DNA of 64,000 nt from Epinephelus fuscoguttatus (GCF_011397635.1 NC_064761.1:42496143-42560142); one strand, 5' to 3'. Positions 36,780 to 50,040 are shown, numbered from the stretch's first letter. The notes: a model not told the origin generated them from the sequence alone. Made by a program: numbers and translations.

Positions 36780-37850
36780 GGTTGCATAGTTCAACTGAGA
36801 AAGAAATAATTTAACAAACACAAATTTCCTTACTTTTTGTGCTCAGCTTAGATAGCAAGAACAGCCTCCTAGTTTACTGGGTGATGGATTCAGGGGCCAA
36901 AGTCTTAGTTGGCTGTTTCTATTCTAATAACCATGATACATTTAAATGCTAAACAAAAATAGAAAGTTATACTGGCAGTCGCATATCCAATCTAAAAGAT
37001 TTGCCCTAAAACTGAGTATCAGCACTAGGTTATAACTTTGTAGAACCATTTGTACAATACTCTAAAGCCCCTTTTCCACTGCACAAGAAACCCGCTAGCA
37101 CACGCTAACATCTGGCATTTTAATGTAATGGAAAAATTACAATCTGCATTTAAACCCGGGTCAAATTACTCTGCAGTTGTCACTGGTATTTATCAGCTCC
37201 TGCTCTGATCGGCAATAATGGAAACAAAACACCTGAGTGATCACGCAAATTTTAGCCCCTTAACCGTCGAGATGCAATGACGCACCAACACAAAATGCCA
37301 TCTGTCTCCACCTAAGCAGCACTCAAACATCGATCCAGACTAGTCTGCACTGAGTTTGAAAGAGAGACTGAATAAGTAAGAGATATATAAAAATAAGTAA
37401 CCAGTGCAAAGTTTTCACAAGCCTACATGTTGCTTTCTACTGTTCACTAACAGGTTCACTGGAGTGTCTGTGATGTCAAATGTGACACACCACAAAAAAT
37501 AAATAAATAAATAAATAAAACACCTCCACACACAAAGGCATATTAACCTGCTGCAGAGCCTTGTCCACAGCTCTGGTTTACTGCCAATGGGAAAGGAGTC
37601 TAAAGCCTTTTTTAGCAGGTTTCAGATTTGGAGAGGCCTTTTTTCCGATCGCACGATGGACGCAAGTGGAACCGTAATTTTAACATGAATACTTTATTTG
37701 CAGTATAAAAACAATCTAATGATATTAAACACAACACACACAGATTAGTCAGTCAGTAGAGTGTATTGAATATAATATAATTCTATGCAAAGACCTACTG
37801 CCAACCCAGTCCTGCACACTGCACCTGTACCTGGCTCTGTTTATTTGGTG
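36780..37850. other. Intergenic sequence, no gene seen
   Basis: Non-coding. A stretch starting 'ccccttttccactgcac' at about 37069 looks like the end of a DNA transposon but I cannot pair it with a second end. An (AAAT)n run is at 37498-37518. Confidence 0.35.
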
Positions 37851-37972
37851 GTTCCTCCTCCTCTTCCTCCTTCTCCTCCTCCTCTTCCTCCTTCTTCTCC
37901 TCCACCTCCTCTTCCATCTCCTCCTCCTCCTCCTCCTGTCCCTCCTCATCTGTCTCTTCCTCTTCCTCACTC
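37851..37972. repeat. Pyrimidine-rich TCC/CTT tract
   Basis: About 120 bp of almost pure C and T on the plus strand, in TCC and CTT triplets. Open frames across it are poly-Pro or poly-Arg artefacts. Confidence 0.95.
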
Positions 37973-38224
37973 CTATGACTGGCATTGTCCTGTCCCTCTG
38001 CTTCAACTCCAATATTATCTTTTTAACTGTGAACACAGACTCTCTCCTGAAATAGGCTATGTTTTCTTTTGCAATAAAGAAATTTGTGCGTTTTTCTGGT
38101 CAGCCAGTATGGATTTTATTTTTAGTTGATAAAGCAGATTGATGCTTTATGCACGTATGGTGTAACATTGCTGGTAGGCTACCTTTAATATTCTGTGTGC
38201 CCTGAACACATCCAAAAACACAAA

Positions 38225-38660
38225 CTAGAGTTCTCAATGGGCCTGAAAATTACAACCCGACCCAGCGGGTTTTTAAGCCCAGACCCGACGCAGCCGACAC
38301 ACCAGCATTAGCCTGATTGTCTGCCTGAAAATAAGAAAGCCTGAGGCCCGACCCGGCCCGAGTCATTTGCATAGTTTTTCGGCTCGAACCCGCGGGTCTG
38401 GTCGGGTTTGTCGGGCCGGCCCGACCCGTCTGGGACGATAGGGCCATGTAGGCAGTGCTTGCTAACCGCTGGTATCCCCCCTTAATATGCAAAATATTAG
38501 ACTGACCCAGTCTGACGTTCCACCCTGTGCCACTGCCACCTGCGCACCTGCGGCTGTGAGGGCAGGCTGCTGCGCTCCACCGCGGCTGCGTTTTATGGGG
38601 TAAAAAAATGTTCCGACCACCGGCCGGTTCAGCCTGGAACAGACCGGCCCGGCCGCCCCT
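38225..38660. mobile_element. GC-rich dispersed element with CCCGACCC/GGGTCGGG motifs
   Basis: Within AT-rich surroundings this block is strongly GC-rich and holds many CCCGACCC and CGGGTC words in both orientations. Its left edge 'agagttctcaatgggcc' resembles hAT-type ends. The minus-strand open frame across it has no recognisable domain. Confidence 0.5.
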
Positions 38661-39689
38661 GGCAGGTTTACTTGTGTTTAAAAAACTTGCGTACATGTGC
38701 TAATTTTGGTGGAAAAGAGGTACAAGGGAGCAAATATCTGCTTTGTCCTTGTGCCCATCTGCAGGTTCTTATCTGAGAAGACTGGTGATAGCTTATCGCC
38801 CAGTCGGGTTTATTCACTTCTGCAGACCAGGTGAAAGGACAACTGATTTTAATCTGACATGAAGGTAAAAGTCTAAAAGTGCAGTGTATTCCAGCAGCGG
38901 TGCTGAAAAAAAAATGGGATCTCTTGGACACCCAGTCATGGCTAATTCTCAGTTATAGTATGACATTCCTCTTTCCTCGTATTTAGGCTAGATTAAACAA
39001 ATAGCAACAATTCACAATATATTTGAAGTAACTGAAATGATGCTGTGTAAATATTCCTTGCATTTGTTTTGCATTTTATTGTGTAGAATCAGATTTTCCA
39101 TGGCAAATGCTAAGGGTGAATCACTGCAACAATATACCGTTTTTGTTTCATTTCTAACATGAAAGTGTGATATTTTGATGTGAAGGAGAAGTAATGGCTT
39201 GAAACTGAAACTGAAAGTTTGTGGAAGACTTCTTCTTTTAGCATGACACAGCGACTTCCATTTTATCCAGTTTATTAGTTTGTTTCTGCGCATCAAGGTC
39301 AATTCCTCATCATATTAAAACTCTCCTGCAATCACATGAAGCAATAGAACCTCTCAGGAAGGCGTTCCTGTAGGCCAAAATCAACTAGCATGAAACCCAA
39401 CATTGAGTCAACGGGTCTGATAACAATAACATTAGCAGGAAAGACTAAAATGTCATCACATATACCGTCACTTGTCACTGGTAAACAGATTAATTCTGCA
39501 GAATGATTTCAAATGTACAGTCGCCAAAGTTACATCGTGTTTCTTCAACTCCACTGGCAGAATAAATGCTGGCATTGTAGGTCTATGGTTCTGCAAACCT
39601 GTTACATCTTTAATTTGATGTGACAACACTGTGGTTAATGTGTAGTTAGGTTCAGGCACAGAAACACCCGGCCAAGATTAGGAAAACAT

Positions 39690-40070
39690 GTTTTGACTTA
39701 AAATACCTGGTTTGGTTGCCACAAACGTGGGAAAGTCTCTTGCCAAACATGGCTGGACGTGTCCCAAATATCCAGTTCAGTCGCTACAAATACCTCTAAC
39801 GCTTGTGAGAAAATACTCGATTTTGTTGCTACAAACATGGCAAACTTTTGTCACTCCAAATACAGCTGGATATGACCTTAACTTAAGTCAAAAAAAATAC
39901 CTGGTTCCCTCTCTACAAACACAGTGAACTCTTGTTAAAAATACTCGGTTTGGTTGCTACAAACACAGTGTGACATGTCCAGAACTCTTGCTAAAAAATA
40001 CTCGGTTTGGACACTACAAATGTGGCTGGATATTTCCCGAGCTCTATTTGAAAAAACACCTATTTTATCA
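39690..40070. repeat. Degenerate minisatellite, inverse orientation
   Basis: Units such as 'ctcggtttggttgctacaaa' followed by 'cagtgtgacatgtccag' and 'actcttg' recur six or seven times. They are the reverse complement of the units in FMO-B and FMO-C intron 1. Confidence 0.6.
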
Positions 40071-40464
40071 GTCTCCAGTACTGGTCTGCTGCTGTCAGCT
40101 GTTGGCAGCCATCTTAGCTAAGCATCAAGCCATCCACCATCCCCTCCTCTACCTAATGAGAAAGCTCATATACATGCAATCTACGTCACTTGAGAATTGT
40201 TGATATGATATGAAACGCACAAATGTGACATATCTGTGATTTGCAGAAATGCACAATGCCAGCATTTCATTCTGGCGACTGGGCTGGGTTTGTACAGACC
40301 CTCAGTGGGTGGCCAGAAAGCTAATTATAAAAATAATGAAGACTTTATTTCTAATTGTCAAATTAGTGCAGTGTGCCTTCAGCACTTAGAGATAGAGAGT
40401 GTTGTACAGTAGTGTGCTGCTTCACTGCTGCCTCCGTCATCATGTTATCATTAATGCAATCAGC

Positions 40465-42085
40465 TCACTGAGGAGCTCTGAAGAATGCAGGAAGACAGAA
40501 GAAAGAGGAAATGGAGTGTTTGTTGTAGCAGAGGCAGCACAGCAGAGCAGCTCCTGAGAAGAAAAACATCACACTTGGTCTGGAGGAGTGTCTGGTCTCT
40601 GGGTTTGGTACCACTCTGGTCCTGAATGGCTGAAACACCCGCTCCCACTGAGTGAGAATGGCCTGACGGGCTCCAGCCCACTGACCCGGTCCAGTCAGAC
40701 GGTACTGATAAGGAGTACAGGGACCCAGCAAAACCTGCAGTGCCAGTCTGGGGTCCTTCAGGAAGAGCCACAGTATGTTCGGTCGGACCCCTATCTGCTC
40801 TGCCAGAAAGTCCCGGTAGGGGGTGTAGTCCACCTGGAGAGGGTTCAGCTCCGAGCACATATATCTGACAGAGAGGAAGACAAAGACCATTGTAAAAACG
40901 AACACACAAACAAAACATGTTGTTTTAATAAGGGACTAAAAGAGCAACTAAACCCCAAACACTTCAGTTGAATATCAATATGTAATAATAGGGTTGTTGT
41001 GTTATAACTATGTGTACTGACTGCCATCTACAGGTTGACACCTGGCAATCGCAAATACATTTCACTACAGACCAATGATTTTGTCACCAATAGACCACAT
41101 CAATTTCAAAATAGAAAAATAAAGCAGAAACTTCACAATTTCGGGATGTGATGAGCCAACTCAGGCGTTATTAGAAACAGATTAACTGTGTGACACAATT
41201 ACCAGATGTATAAAAGTGTATTTGGATTGTCGAGCTGCAACAATAATTCGATTGGTCGATCAAAAGATAATTACCCGCCAACTGTTTTGATAATTAATTA
41301 ATTGTCATTTTCAGGCAAAAATGATTCCAGGTTCTCAAAGTAGACGTCTTGCTGCTTTTCTTGGTCTGATGTTAGTTGTAAACGGAATATTTTGGGGTTT
41401 TACCTGTTTTTTAATTAAATAATTAATTGATTAAGTTGATAAAATAATCACCAGATTAATCAATAATTAAATTAATTTATTAATTGCAGGCTGAGTGGAT
41501 TGTACGCGCAACATTGAAATGGATTGTGTTATAATCTCAACATCTTCACATGGATCTACAATAAGTTTTACGCTTATTCCTACTTCTGATGCATCGTCAC
41601 TGAGTCCTTTTCAATTTCCTTCACCATGGTCTCCTCTGACGGGAGGGTTGATAAGCCTGCATGACAAAAAAAAACAGTTCACTAAAAATTCATGCAATTA
41701 AAATTATTTAATTTTGTCTTACTCTAATGGCCTGTTTGGGTCCTGGAGACCGAGGCCCCTCATTAACAGGCCAATGAAACATACTGAAAATTGTTTTATC
41801 ACCCTGTTGCTTTATGATAAACCAAGCGTGAAACTTTTAGTTAAAGTGCTGTACTTTACCTTTAAACACTCTTGTAGCCCAGCGAGCTTGTAACTCAGCC
41901 ACAGGGTTTATTGCCCCGAGAGCGTGGATGAAGCCCACCACAGCCAGCGTAGGCTGGGTCAGTGCAGGAGGGAACACGTGCTTGTAGAGACGCAGGCTGT
42001 ATCCAGATTTAGCCTGCAGAGCCGGAGGCAGGAAGGGGAAGCTGTAGTTGTAGCCTGTGGCAAACACCACTACATCCACCTGTGT

Positions 42086-42132
<47 letters not shown>

Positions 42133-45100
42133 CAACTATTAGATGGACTTCTACTTACCTTTACTTTGTGTGTACAGAAAACAAAAAGGAAAGAGAATCA
42201 CTAGGGTTACAAAGATTTTCATGTTATAACCACATAATCACAGGATCACTGTGATACAGAATTTACATTATTATCAGTCAGTATGATCCCTAAAGGAATG
42301 AAAATTAAAGAGTTATTATTAGCATTTTTTCATGGTTTAATAACCATCAATTTTTACATCATATACTGTACCTTAAAACCAGTATATCACTGCAGCCCTG
42401 CACAGTACTAAATGCAACAATATTATATTTATATTATATGATTAAGATCAGGTACACAGTCTAAGAACTGTACTAATACACACCTTGTCTATGATGCTCC
42501 CATCGACAAAGACCACACTGGACCCACGGAACTCCTTCACATTTGGTTTCATCTGAACACGACCTGAGATGATCCGACCAGGCAGGTCGTCATTCACAAC
42601 AGGGTTTCGTTCAAAAAACCTGGATAAAGGACAACAGGGCTGTGATAGGGCAGTGTATGAGGACACAAAACACACTCAGCGTGCAGTTAGAAGAAGAAGA
42701 AGAAGAAGAAAATATACTTTAGTAATGCTCGAGGGGAAATTTAATTTTTCATTCATTCTTTCATTCTCACAGGCCTGAATTACACACACACACACATGCA
42801 CACACACACACACACACACACACATGCACACACAGGACCTCTACATGCATTAAATGGAGAGACTTCAGAGTGAAGGGGGGCTGCCTTGGACAGGAGCCCT
42901 GAGCAGCTGGGGGTTCTGTGCCTCTGTAGTGCCCAGGAGGCAATCTGGAACATCTCTAGCTACCAGACCACACTCCATACTTGGTCCATATGGGGACTTG
43001 AACCAACTGCCCTCTGGTACCTAAGCCAAGTCCCAAATCTCGATGGAAGGAGCTACTGCTGCCCAGTTCCAGTAGTTAGGTAGACTTGCCTGGTACAGCG
43101 TAGAAGCCACTGTTGCTCAGGAAGTAAAAAGTACATTTGTTCATTTTAGTTCATACCAGACCAGGAGAAATGTTGCAATTTACATCTTGTCCATCTCGGG
43201 CTCACACCTTCTTATTACAAATAGATTTTAATTTAGGCATTTAAACCTGCTTTAAACACACTTTGGATCCTCTAGCACCACCATGAGGCCAAATGTTTCA
43301 CTGATGCATAACATATATGTGATGGGACTTTTTTTAAGTGTGATGCCCAGTGTGGTGCTAGAATTATAAAGTGGTTGCATAAGACAACTGGAAATTCTAC
43401 TTTTTGACATGAATCACATTGTGTTTAAGTCTTTTTCGTTGCCATTTCTAAGGATGAAATATGAAGAAAAATGAACATTTGTAACCTGCAAAATCATCTG
43501 TATGTTGTCAGCTCTGCCAGTGTATTATAGGGTGTATGAACATAGAAAGACTGTGGACTTTGATATGTATGCTTAAAAATAATCACACTGACCACACAAT
43601 AAGACAAAGATGTTCATCTAAAGTATCTTGTCTGTTACCCATTTTTTGGTTTCAGCCCATATAGTCTGTGGTCCAAAGCCTTTTCCAGCCCCTTCACCAC
43701 CATCCTGTTGATCCACGAGGGGAAGAACTTGTACATCATCATATCCATTCGTGAAGTCCCAATAAGGTCATTTGGGATCCCTCCCGGTCCCAAACGGCTG
43801 ACAACCCATGCTCCGCTCCTGGTGCTGAGGTACACCTGCAGGTCAGGACAGCACATTCATGTGCTCAGCTTTTAAAATGTTTAAGCGTCACTTTGTTTTT
43901 TTAAGAATAAAGCCAAATACAGAACTGAGTTGAATATGGTACCTCCTCAGCGACTCTACTGACATCCACAGCAATATCACCTCCACTGTTTCCAATCCCT
44001 ATCACCACCACTCGTTTGCCCTGCAGACCCTCAGCGTTGCGATAATCCCAGCTGTGGAAATATCTGCCTTCAAAGCTCTCAATACCTGAGATGAAAAAAA
44101 AAGTGAATTATTTTCATAGCTCTCTGGAGTTGGATTAGCAGCTGCACTGTGTCTCTGTCAAATGCAGTGGGGGATCTTGGGTGACATAATATGAAGCAAG
44201 AAAACATAGTGTTTATAATGACTCCTGGTACCTGGGAAGTCTCTGAGAGGCAGGTGAGGCCGGGTGAAGTGTCCGGTACAAACAATCACTGCATCAAAAA
44301 CATGAGTCTTCCTCTGACCGTCTCTCCTCTGTGTCTCCACCTCCCACTGGCCTGTCACCTCAAAATCCAGGGTCTGCCTCACGCTGACGACGCTAGTCTG
44401 TGACACACACATACACACAAGAATTAACACTGATATTTATCTATTAGGTTTATTGTTATGCCCTCTTATTCACTTTAAGTCCCCTATTTAGAGGCAACGG
44501 CTCTGGTCCCTGTTAACCTCCTGCCAGCTACTGCGTTAACAAACATGCCAACAGGAAGTATCAAGGAACCCATTTACATTGTTTATGTTGTCAGATCTGA
44601 AAGAACAAACAGTGTGCATCCACTCAGTCAAAAGTTAAAAGTTAAAGCCCCACTGATTGTCACACACCTGAGTGTGTGAATTTTTTTTTCTGCATTCGAC
44701 CCATCCCCTGAGGGAGTGGTGAGCAGCAGCAGTGCCGCACTCGCGAATCATGTGGTGATCTAACCCCCCAATTCCAACCCCTGATGCTGAGTGCCAAGCA
44801 TTTGCTTTACTGTCTTGGTGTCTTTGGTGTGACCCGGCCGGGGATTGAACCCACGATCTCCCAGTCTCAGGGCAGACACTCTACCACTAGGCCACTGAGC
44901 TGCTGGAGAGGCTCATTCTCATGACTTTGTGAGATGTTAACATTAAACCTCGGCCGAGCTGTCATGTTCGCTACCTCCGTGGTGCTAGGTGAGCTAGCAG
45001 TAGACGCGCGCTTCCTTCTGCACGGTGATACGGTTGGTGGGTGTGGTTCAGTAGACAGAAAATAGTTCCTACATGAAACTGCTCACAGAAAGGTCTGTGG

Positions 45101-47377
45101 ATTATCTTGAGTAACCCGGTCATGATTTCTGCAAAGAGACATCGCTGCTGAGTTTTCTAAATGTTTATTTTTGCAACTTTGAGCACCACAAGCCGAGTGC
45201 CATCCAGTTCCAGTATATGCAAAAGAAAGCAGACATTGCCGTAGCTGATATTTCCCAACACAGATCAACTCACATAAAAACAATCTAGACTGATAAATAG
45301 CACTACAGGGAAGAGGGAAAATGTGTGTTTATGATTTTGGAGTGAACTGTCCCTTTAACTTCATACAGAAACAATACCACCAGTCCTTAAAGTCACTGAC
45401 CTCAAAGTGTATGTGCTCCAGCAGTTTGAAAGCTTGAGCGTAGAGGCGAAAATACAGCAGCACCTGAGAGTGGTGCATGTTGTTGGGGAGCTCAGCTGGA
45501 GGAGGGAAGTCGCTGAGAGACATCATCTCTTTGGAGCTGTTGACAATCACCGACTGATAGATGTTGGCACGCCCAGGCTCTGGCTTCTCCTGCAGAGGGA
45601 CGATATGAAGATAGATAGGGACAAACATTTTCTTTATCATTTAACTTACTTTGTCTGCAATTTAACTGTCAACATGAACAAATCGGTCACTACAGTACAG
45701 TATAAATAGTATTACACATTTCCCCTGTGATATGTCCCAAACTTTAAAGGACTTTTAAAATTCAAGGTGAAACGGTTTTTACTGTCTCTGGTGGACAATT
45801 ATAGCATTAATATAACACTGTGTGGCAACTGGATTCTGTTTAGTGGTTTCCAGCCTTTTTCCTTTAAATGGAACTTCACCTATTTTCAAAATTCATACAT
45901 TTTATTCCTGTGGTCTAAGACAGTCTAGAAATACAAGTAAAAATGAACAAAATCAAAAAACTAGAGTGCTAAAACTCAAATTTGTGGTGTCATCAAATGT
46001 AAAGTCTGGAGCTGCTCCACAGACAGTGAGTGGTGTAGTAAAAAAGTATAAAAACAAAATCGGGGAGTGCAGCAAAATGCCGCCTACCTACTTTTGTTTA
46101 TACAGAACGCGCCTTTTTCGGGGCAATGGGGGGCGTGAGCAAGTAACAAAACGTGTAGCTCAGCGTGTGACGTAAACAGTGACGTGGGAGGGAAGCTGCG
46201 GCTGGTCAGTCCTTCGGCGATTCTCTCATAAATCGGCCCGTCCTTCACCGTCCCCGTCATCTGACGGTTAATGGCCTCTTCGTTTGCGAGGACAAGGAGG
46301 GCGCACAATTCCTTGTCTCCCCAGTTGCTCATCTTTACAGTGTCTGTCAGGTTTGTGTTTCCCTCTTGCTACTAGCTGCTCGCTAATTCCTGCTATCAGC
46401 TGTTTCCTGTTTATCCACCACCAGTGTGTCGCATGTGCGGCGTCATCAACAGCTCCTCCCACAAGTCATCAACAGTCCCTCCCGTTGCAGAAGGCCACCT
46501 CTGTCTGTTTAAACTAAAAGGTTCTGCCAATATGTCTACCCTACGAGGCGGAAAATTGGGCACCTCAGATCAACTCGCCAATCCGCCTCTGTGTGTCTAA
46601 ACGCTCACAGCTTGCCGGCAAAACGGCCCAACATTCGCCGAAAATCCGGCAGCTCATCTGGCCCTCAGCCTCCCTGAGGCTTTGGCGACCCCCAGTGGGG
46701 GTCGAGAGCCACAGGTTGAGAACCAGTGATCTACAGAGAAGAAACAACAGTACCAAAAAATGTTGAGACTCTGCTCTGTGTAAGCAACATAAGCCTCAGG
46801 TCTTGTAGGGAAGTCTCTCGTTACCAGTGTGTTATTATTGATTTATATTGTGTCTACAAGTAAACAAAACAAAACAAAACAAAACATTAAAAAAAATCTA
46901 TATTTATATTTGCATCCTCAGTGCTCCTACAAGTTCACATATTCTCATTTATCTTCCTGTATGATACAGTGTTTGGCATCAAAGGGTCAAACTCCCAAAA
47001 ACTTAGTGTAGTGCTCTAAGGGCCTTACCAGTTGTGGTAACCAACTTGTGAATGACAGCTCTTTTTTTTTTTAGCATAAATAATCTTTGGACCACATGAG
47101 ATCCATAGAGGTCTTATCCTCTTTCATTTACTGTCAGATTTACAGGCACATCCCTACACAGGTTAACATTTCAAACAAATGACCATGACTGCAGCGCCAA
47201 TGCAAGCTTATAACGTACAAGCATTTAAAACACATTCTCCCTCACCTTAAATCTCCAAAGACCCCCAATATCATGGCTGCTCTCAAAGCAGGTGGGCTCC
47301 AGACCTTCATCCACACAGGCCTTGATGCTGGTCAGACCAGAAATCCCTGCGCCGATCACTGCCACCTTCTGAACCAT
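40465..47377 (-). CDS. fmo: FMO-D: flavin-containing monooxygenase, 9 coding exons, 551 aa
   Basis: A diverged member of the cluster. Exons in transcript order: 47246-47377, 45401-45589, 44232-44397, 43943-44085, 43639-43835, 42484-42619, 41860-42079, 41584-41656, 40465-40864. Introns are GT..AG and the joined frame is open. Motifs: FAD GAGISG (9-14), [11 protein letters not shown] (167-177), GIGNSGG (192-198), FATGY (327-331). The C-terminus holds two hydrophobic stretches ([14 protein letters not shown] and a Phe-rich tail). Exons 6 and 7 measure 136 and 220 nt instead of 148 and 208 in A-C; the sum is unchanged, so the intron sits 12 nt earlier. A minus-strand AATAAA lies at 40344-40349. 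Exact subfamily (FMO5-like or another fish FMO) is uncertain. Confidence 0.9.
42087..42128. repeat. (CA)n microsatellite at FMO-D intron 6
   Basis: The run begins a few bases from the splice acceptor of exon 7 (exon edge 42079) on the minus strand, where it reads as (TG)n in the place usually taken by the polypyrimidine tract. Confidence 0.95.
42783..42835. repeat. (CA)n microsatellite
   Basis: A CA run with two ATG interruptions inside FMO-D intron 5. The following ~250 bp look repeat-derived but are not identified. Confidence 0.9.
44641..44906 (-). mobile_element. tRNA-derived SINE (FMO-D intron 2)
   Basis: On the minus strand an A-box-like TGGCCTAGTGGTAGAGTG and a B-box-like GGTTCAATCCC sit in the first 60 bp. 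About 200 bp of body follow, ending in a (TTAAAAG)-type tail. It belongs to a different SINE family from that at 33952. Target duplications could not be read. Confidence 0.75.
45841..46727. mobile_element. hAT-like ends enclosing a Myb/SANT-like fragment (FMO-D intron 1)
   Basis: The right end reads GGTTGAGAACCAGTG and the left end TAGTGGTTTCCAGCC, a decayed inverted pair of the CAGTGGTTCTCAACC type. Inside, on the minus strand at 46332 downward, a frame begins [18 protein letters not shown] and continues with [16 protein letters not shown]. This resembles the Myb/SANT-like DNA-binding domain that accompanies PIF/Harbinger transposases. The domain is incomplete, so this is either a composite element or a transposon-captured fragment. 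Confidence 0.5.
46857..46886. repeat. (AAAAC)n microsatellite
   Basis: Pentanucleotide run in FMO-D intron 1. Confidence 0.85.
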
Positions 47378-48721
47378 GCTGGAGAGGAACAAGAGCTCTG
47401 ACCTGACGCAGAGGCTGGAACTGGAAGCAGTTTTATGTTGATTGTCATTTACAGCTGATCATTTCTGAATGATTAATTAGCATATAAGTGATGGCTTGTT
47501 TTAGGTTACTTGAATCAATCAAGGATAATTGTATTAATTTGGGTGTGAGACAGACGAGTACTAAACAAGATTAAAGTCTCATCTTATTCTAAAGAACAGT
47601 GGCTCCATCCATGAACTTTGTTTTCCAGAAAAATGTGGATAGAAAGTGAAATTAAAACACTTTTTCCTAAAAGAACTTGTACACAGGTGTAACAAATACC
47701 AGCAAAGCATGTAGGTTTCATCTCAACATTGGTGGGGACATGTATGAAACAGCATGTGTGTCAGTGTGAGGTGATTGGTCAGTGTGGTTAATAACACCCA
47801 GGTGTATATCATCATGGCAAGCACCCAGGTGTCTGCAGCCAGTGATCCTGCTGCTTGGGATAATATTCCTGGGTGTCCTGAAATGTTGAAATATGGCTCT
47901 AACACAAAGAGTCTGTTCAGCTGTTCTGCTGAAGTCCTGTACAAAGGGTGCTCTCATTAGCTTAGTGCATCCTAAAAACACAAAACAATGAGTAAACTGA
48001 GTCTGAAAATGATAAGCCAGCCCTGGCTCACACCTCGGACTCCTGTGTGAAAGTCAGCATTAGTCAATAAGTTTAACCCATTCATCCTCTATGTCAAACT
48101 GTGTCACTCTTTAAACTAGGTCAGCTCACTTTAAATCTAAAATACACAGAGTTGAGACTTGAATTTGATCACTTGGACAAATTTCTGAAATTGTGCAGCC
48201 TCATTTATAAGCCAACCAAATTTTCTTTTGGATCTCACTGTTGACTCAAGAGCTGATTATTCCAGACAAATAAAGATCCCTGCAGTGAGAGGAAAAAGAG
48301 AATTTTTAAGATCTTTTATCAGGATCGTGTTGAGACAAGAGGAACTTCTCAGGAGCTACATCTAAGAAATACAAACAAAAAAAAGGGTCATAAACTCAAA
48401 CTGATGTTATACTGAGAAATAGGCTGGACAAAGAAGAGATCTTATTTTGGATTGCAACTCCTCTAGGTAGTAGAGACCTTTTTGACCTAATCTCAACTGC
48501 CTCAGACCTTAAAGGTGCACACGTGACGAGACGTGCATGCACTGGGATCCATAAAAAAGCATTGTATGGATGGGTGTAAATAGCCAAATCGCTGCAGAGT
48601 GACGATTCTCACCCCCATGCAAATAGACAATCTGTTAATTTAATCAAAATAAAAGTCCTCTGCCACATGAACATGATAGATTCCTGCTACGTTAAGTTGA
48701 ACTATCTGCTGCGAAATAACG

Positions 48722-49262
48722 TTGTCACAGTTCTGCCATTTTGCTCACCTCATGCAGTACTTTTCCATTCACCCCACTCTGACTGCCAGCCACACCCATC
48801 TCATCAAGGCAACTCCACTCACCTGCTTTCAATCAGACTGGCTCAGTATAAAGACTCCTGCTCTCCACACACTCACTGCCAGATTGTTCTTTGCATGCAA
48901 GACTCTCCATCACTTCTACTCCCGGACTGAGTGCCTGTTGCCAACCTTGCCTGAATCCTGGTAATTTCCTCAGCCTTTTGCCCCCAACCACGAGTTCTGC
49001 TTTTGCCCTCCTGGTTTCAGTCTGCCTGTTCCTGTGGTTGTGTGGAGATTTCCTGCCTTGTCGCAACAGTGCAAGTTTCTTTGATCCAACCTGTGATTCC
49101 CTGTTGAGCAGAGACTCTTGTTGTTTTGCCACACTGGTTTCAGTGTCTATGCTGTGTGGATTTTCACCTGCTGGACATTTCCTCTGCATTTTCCTGTGCC
49201 TGCTGCAAACTACATTAAAGTCATTACCAACTGTACCTGTGTGTCTGCTGTGCTGCAGTTGG
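48722..49262 (+). mobile_element. Possible solo LTR-like segment
   Basis: A TATAAA box lies at about 48846 and an ATTAAA polyadenylation-type signal at about 49212. The body is CT-rich and unlike its neighbours, and the order promoter-then-poly(A) signal matches an LTR. Clear TG..CA ends with a short target duplication are not demonstrable. Open frames on both strands (to about 165 codons) have no recognisable domain. Confidence 0.3.
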
Positions 49263-49902
49263 GTCTTAAACACACCCATTTCAAACATAAGTCTTAGATG
49301 AATTTGATTCATGCAGGAACAGAGAAACAAAAGTGCTCATGTTGGAAGAGATTTCAAGATTCAGGTTAGAAAGACTTATTTAGGAAGTCAAATAACATGT
49401 TAAGTATATGGTAGGCCACAGATTAAGTAGGGCGCTACTTCAAAGTTGTTAGATTTAATTTGTCAAATAATTTCTCTGATGCGAATGATCATATCAGAGG
49501 AGTAACTATGATGCTTTACATTATAACTGCACTGTACCTCTGTCACGTCAACACGGAAACACATGCACAAACACACCCTTTAGGACACAGACATTTTGAC
49601 TTGTTACAGTAGGAAAAGCACAAATGTAAATCAAATCAATGATGGCTGAATTCCATTTAGCTGCTTTGCATGATGGCTCGCTGGAAGTGAACACAACAAA
49701 GCCATCGTCAGTGTCTTTAGAAATGCCTATATTTCCTGCTATGACAAGTCAAAATAATCTGCTGTGAGAAACGATTATTGCTACAACATTTGCAACTGAA
49801 CAGCAACTTCTCAGAAGACCACCCTCAAATCTACTTTACCAGTAAAACGCTAACTGCAGTTGCTAACCAACACATAACATGAGCAACTTGCATCAGCCTT
49901 AC

Positions 49903-50040
49903 CTCTTCTTCACAGGGACAGAGTAACAATGGACCAAAGCTCCACTCTTAAAATTTGTTTATCAGTCAGGCTTTAACATACAGACAGGTCAGATTGATGA
50001 TTGACAGGCTGCGGGTCTCCTAAACAAAGGAAGTCATGAG
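49903..50040 (-). promoter_or_regulatory. Candidate noncoding exon 1 of FMO-D
   Basis: A good minus-strand donor GAAGAG|GTAAGG at 49903/49902 could join the CTCCAG acceptor directly before the FMO-D start codon at 47377. The 5' limit is not visible. Confidence 0.3.

Noticed and set aside
37749..38129. Open frames rich in Arg or Pro on both strands
   Set aside because: They are produced by the TCC/CTT repeat tract; no domain and no splice context.
48833..49330. 165-codon minus-strand and 136-codon plus-strand frames
   Set aside because: Overlapping frames in an LTR-like CT-rich segment, no recognisable domain or exon context.
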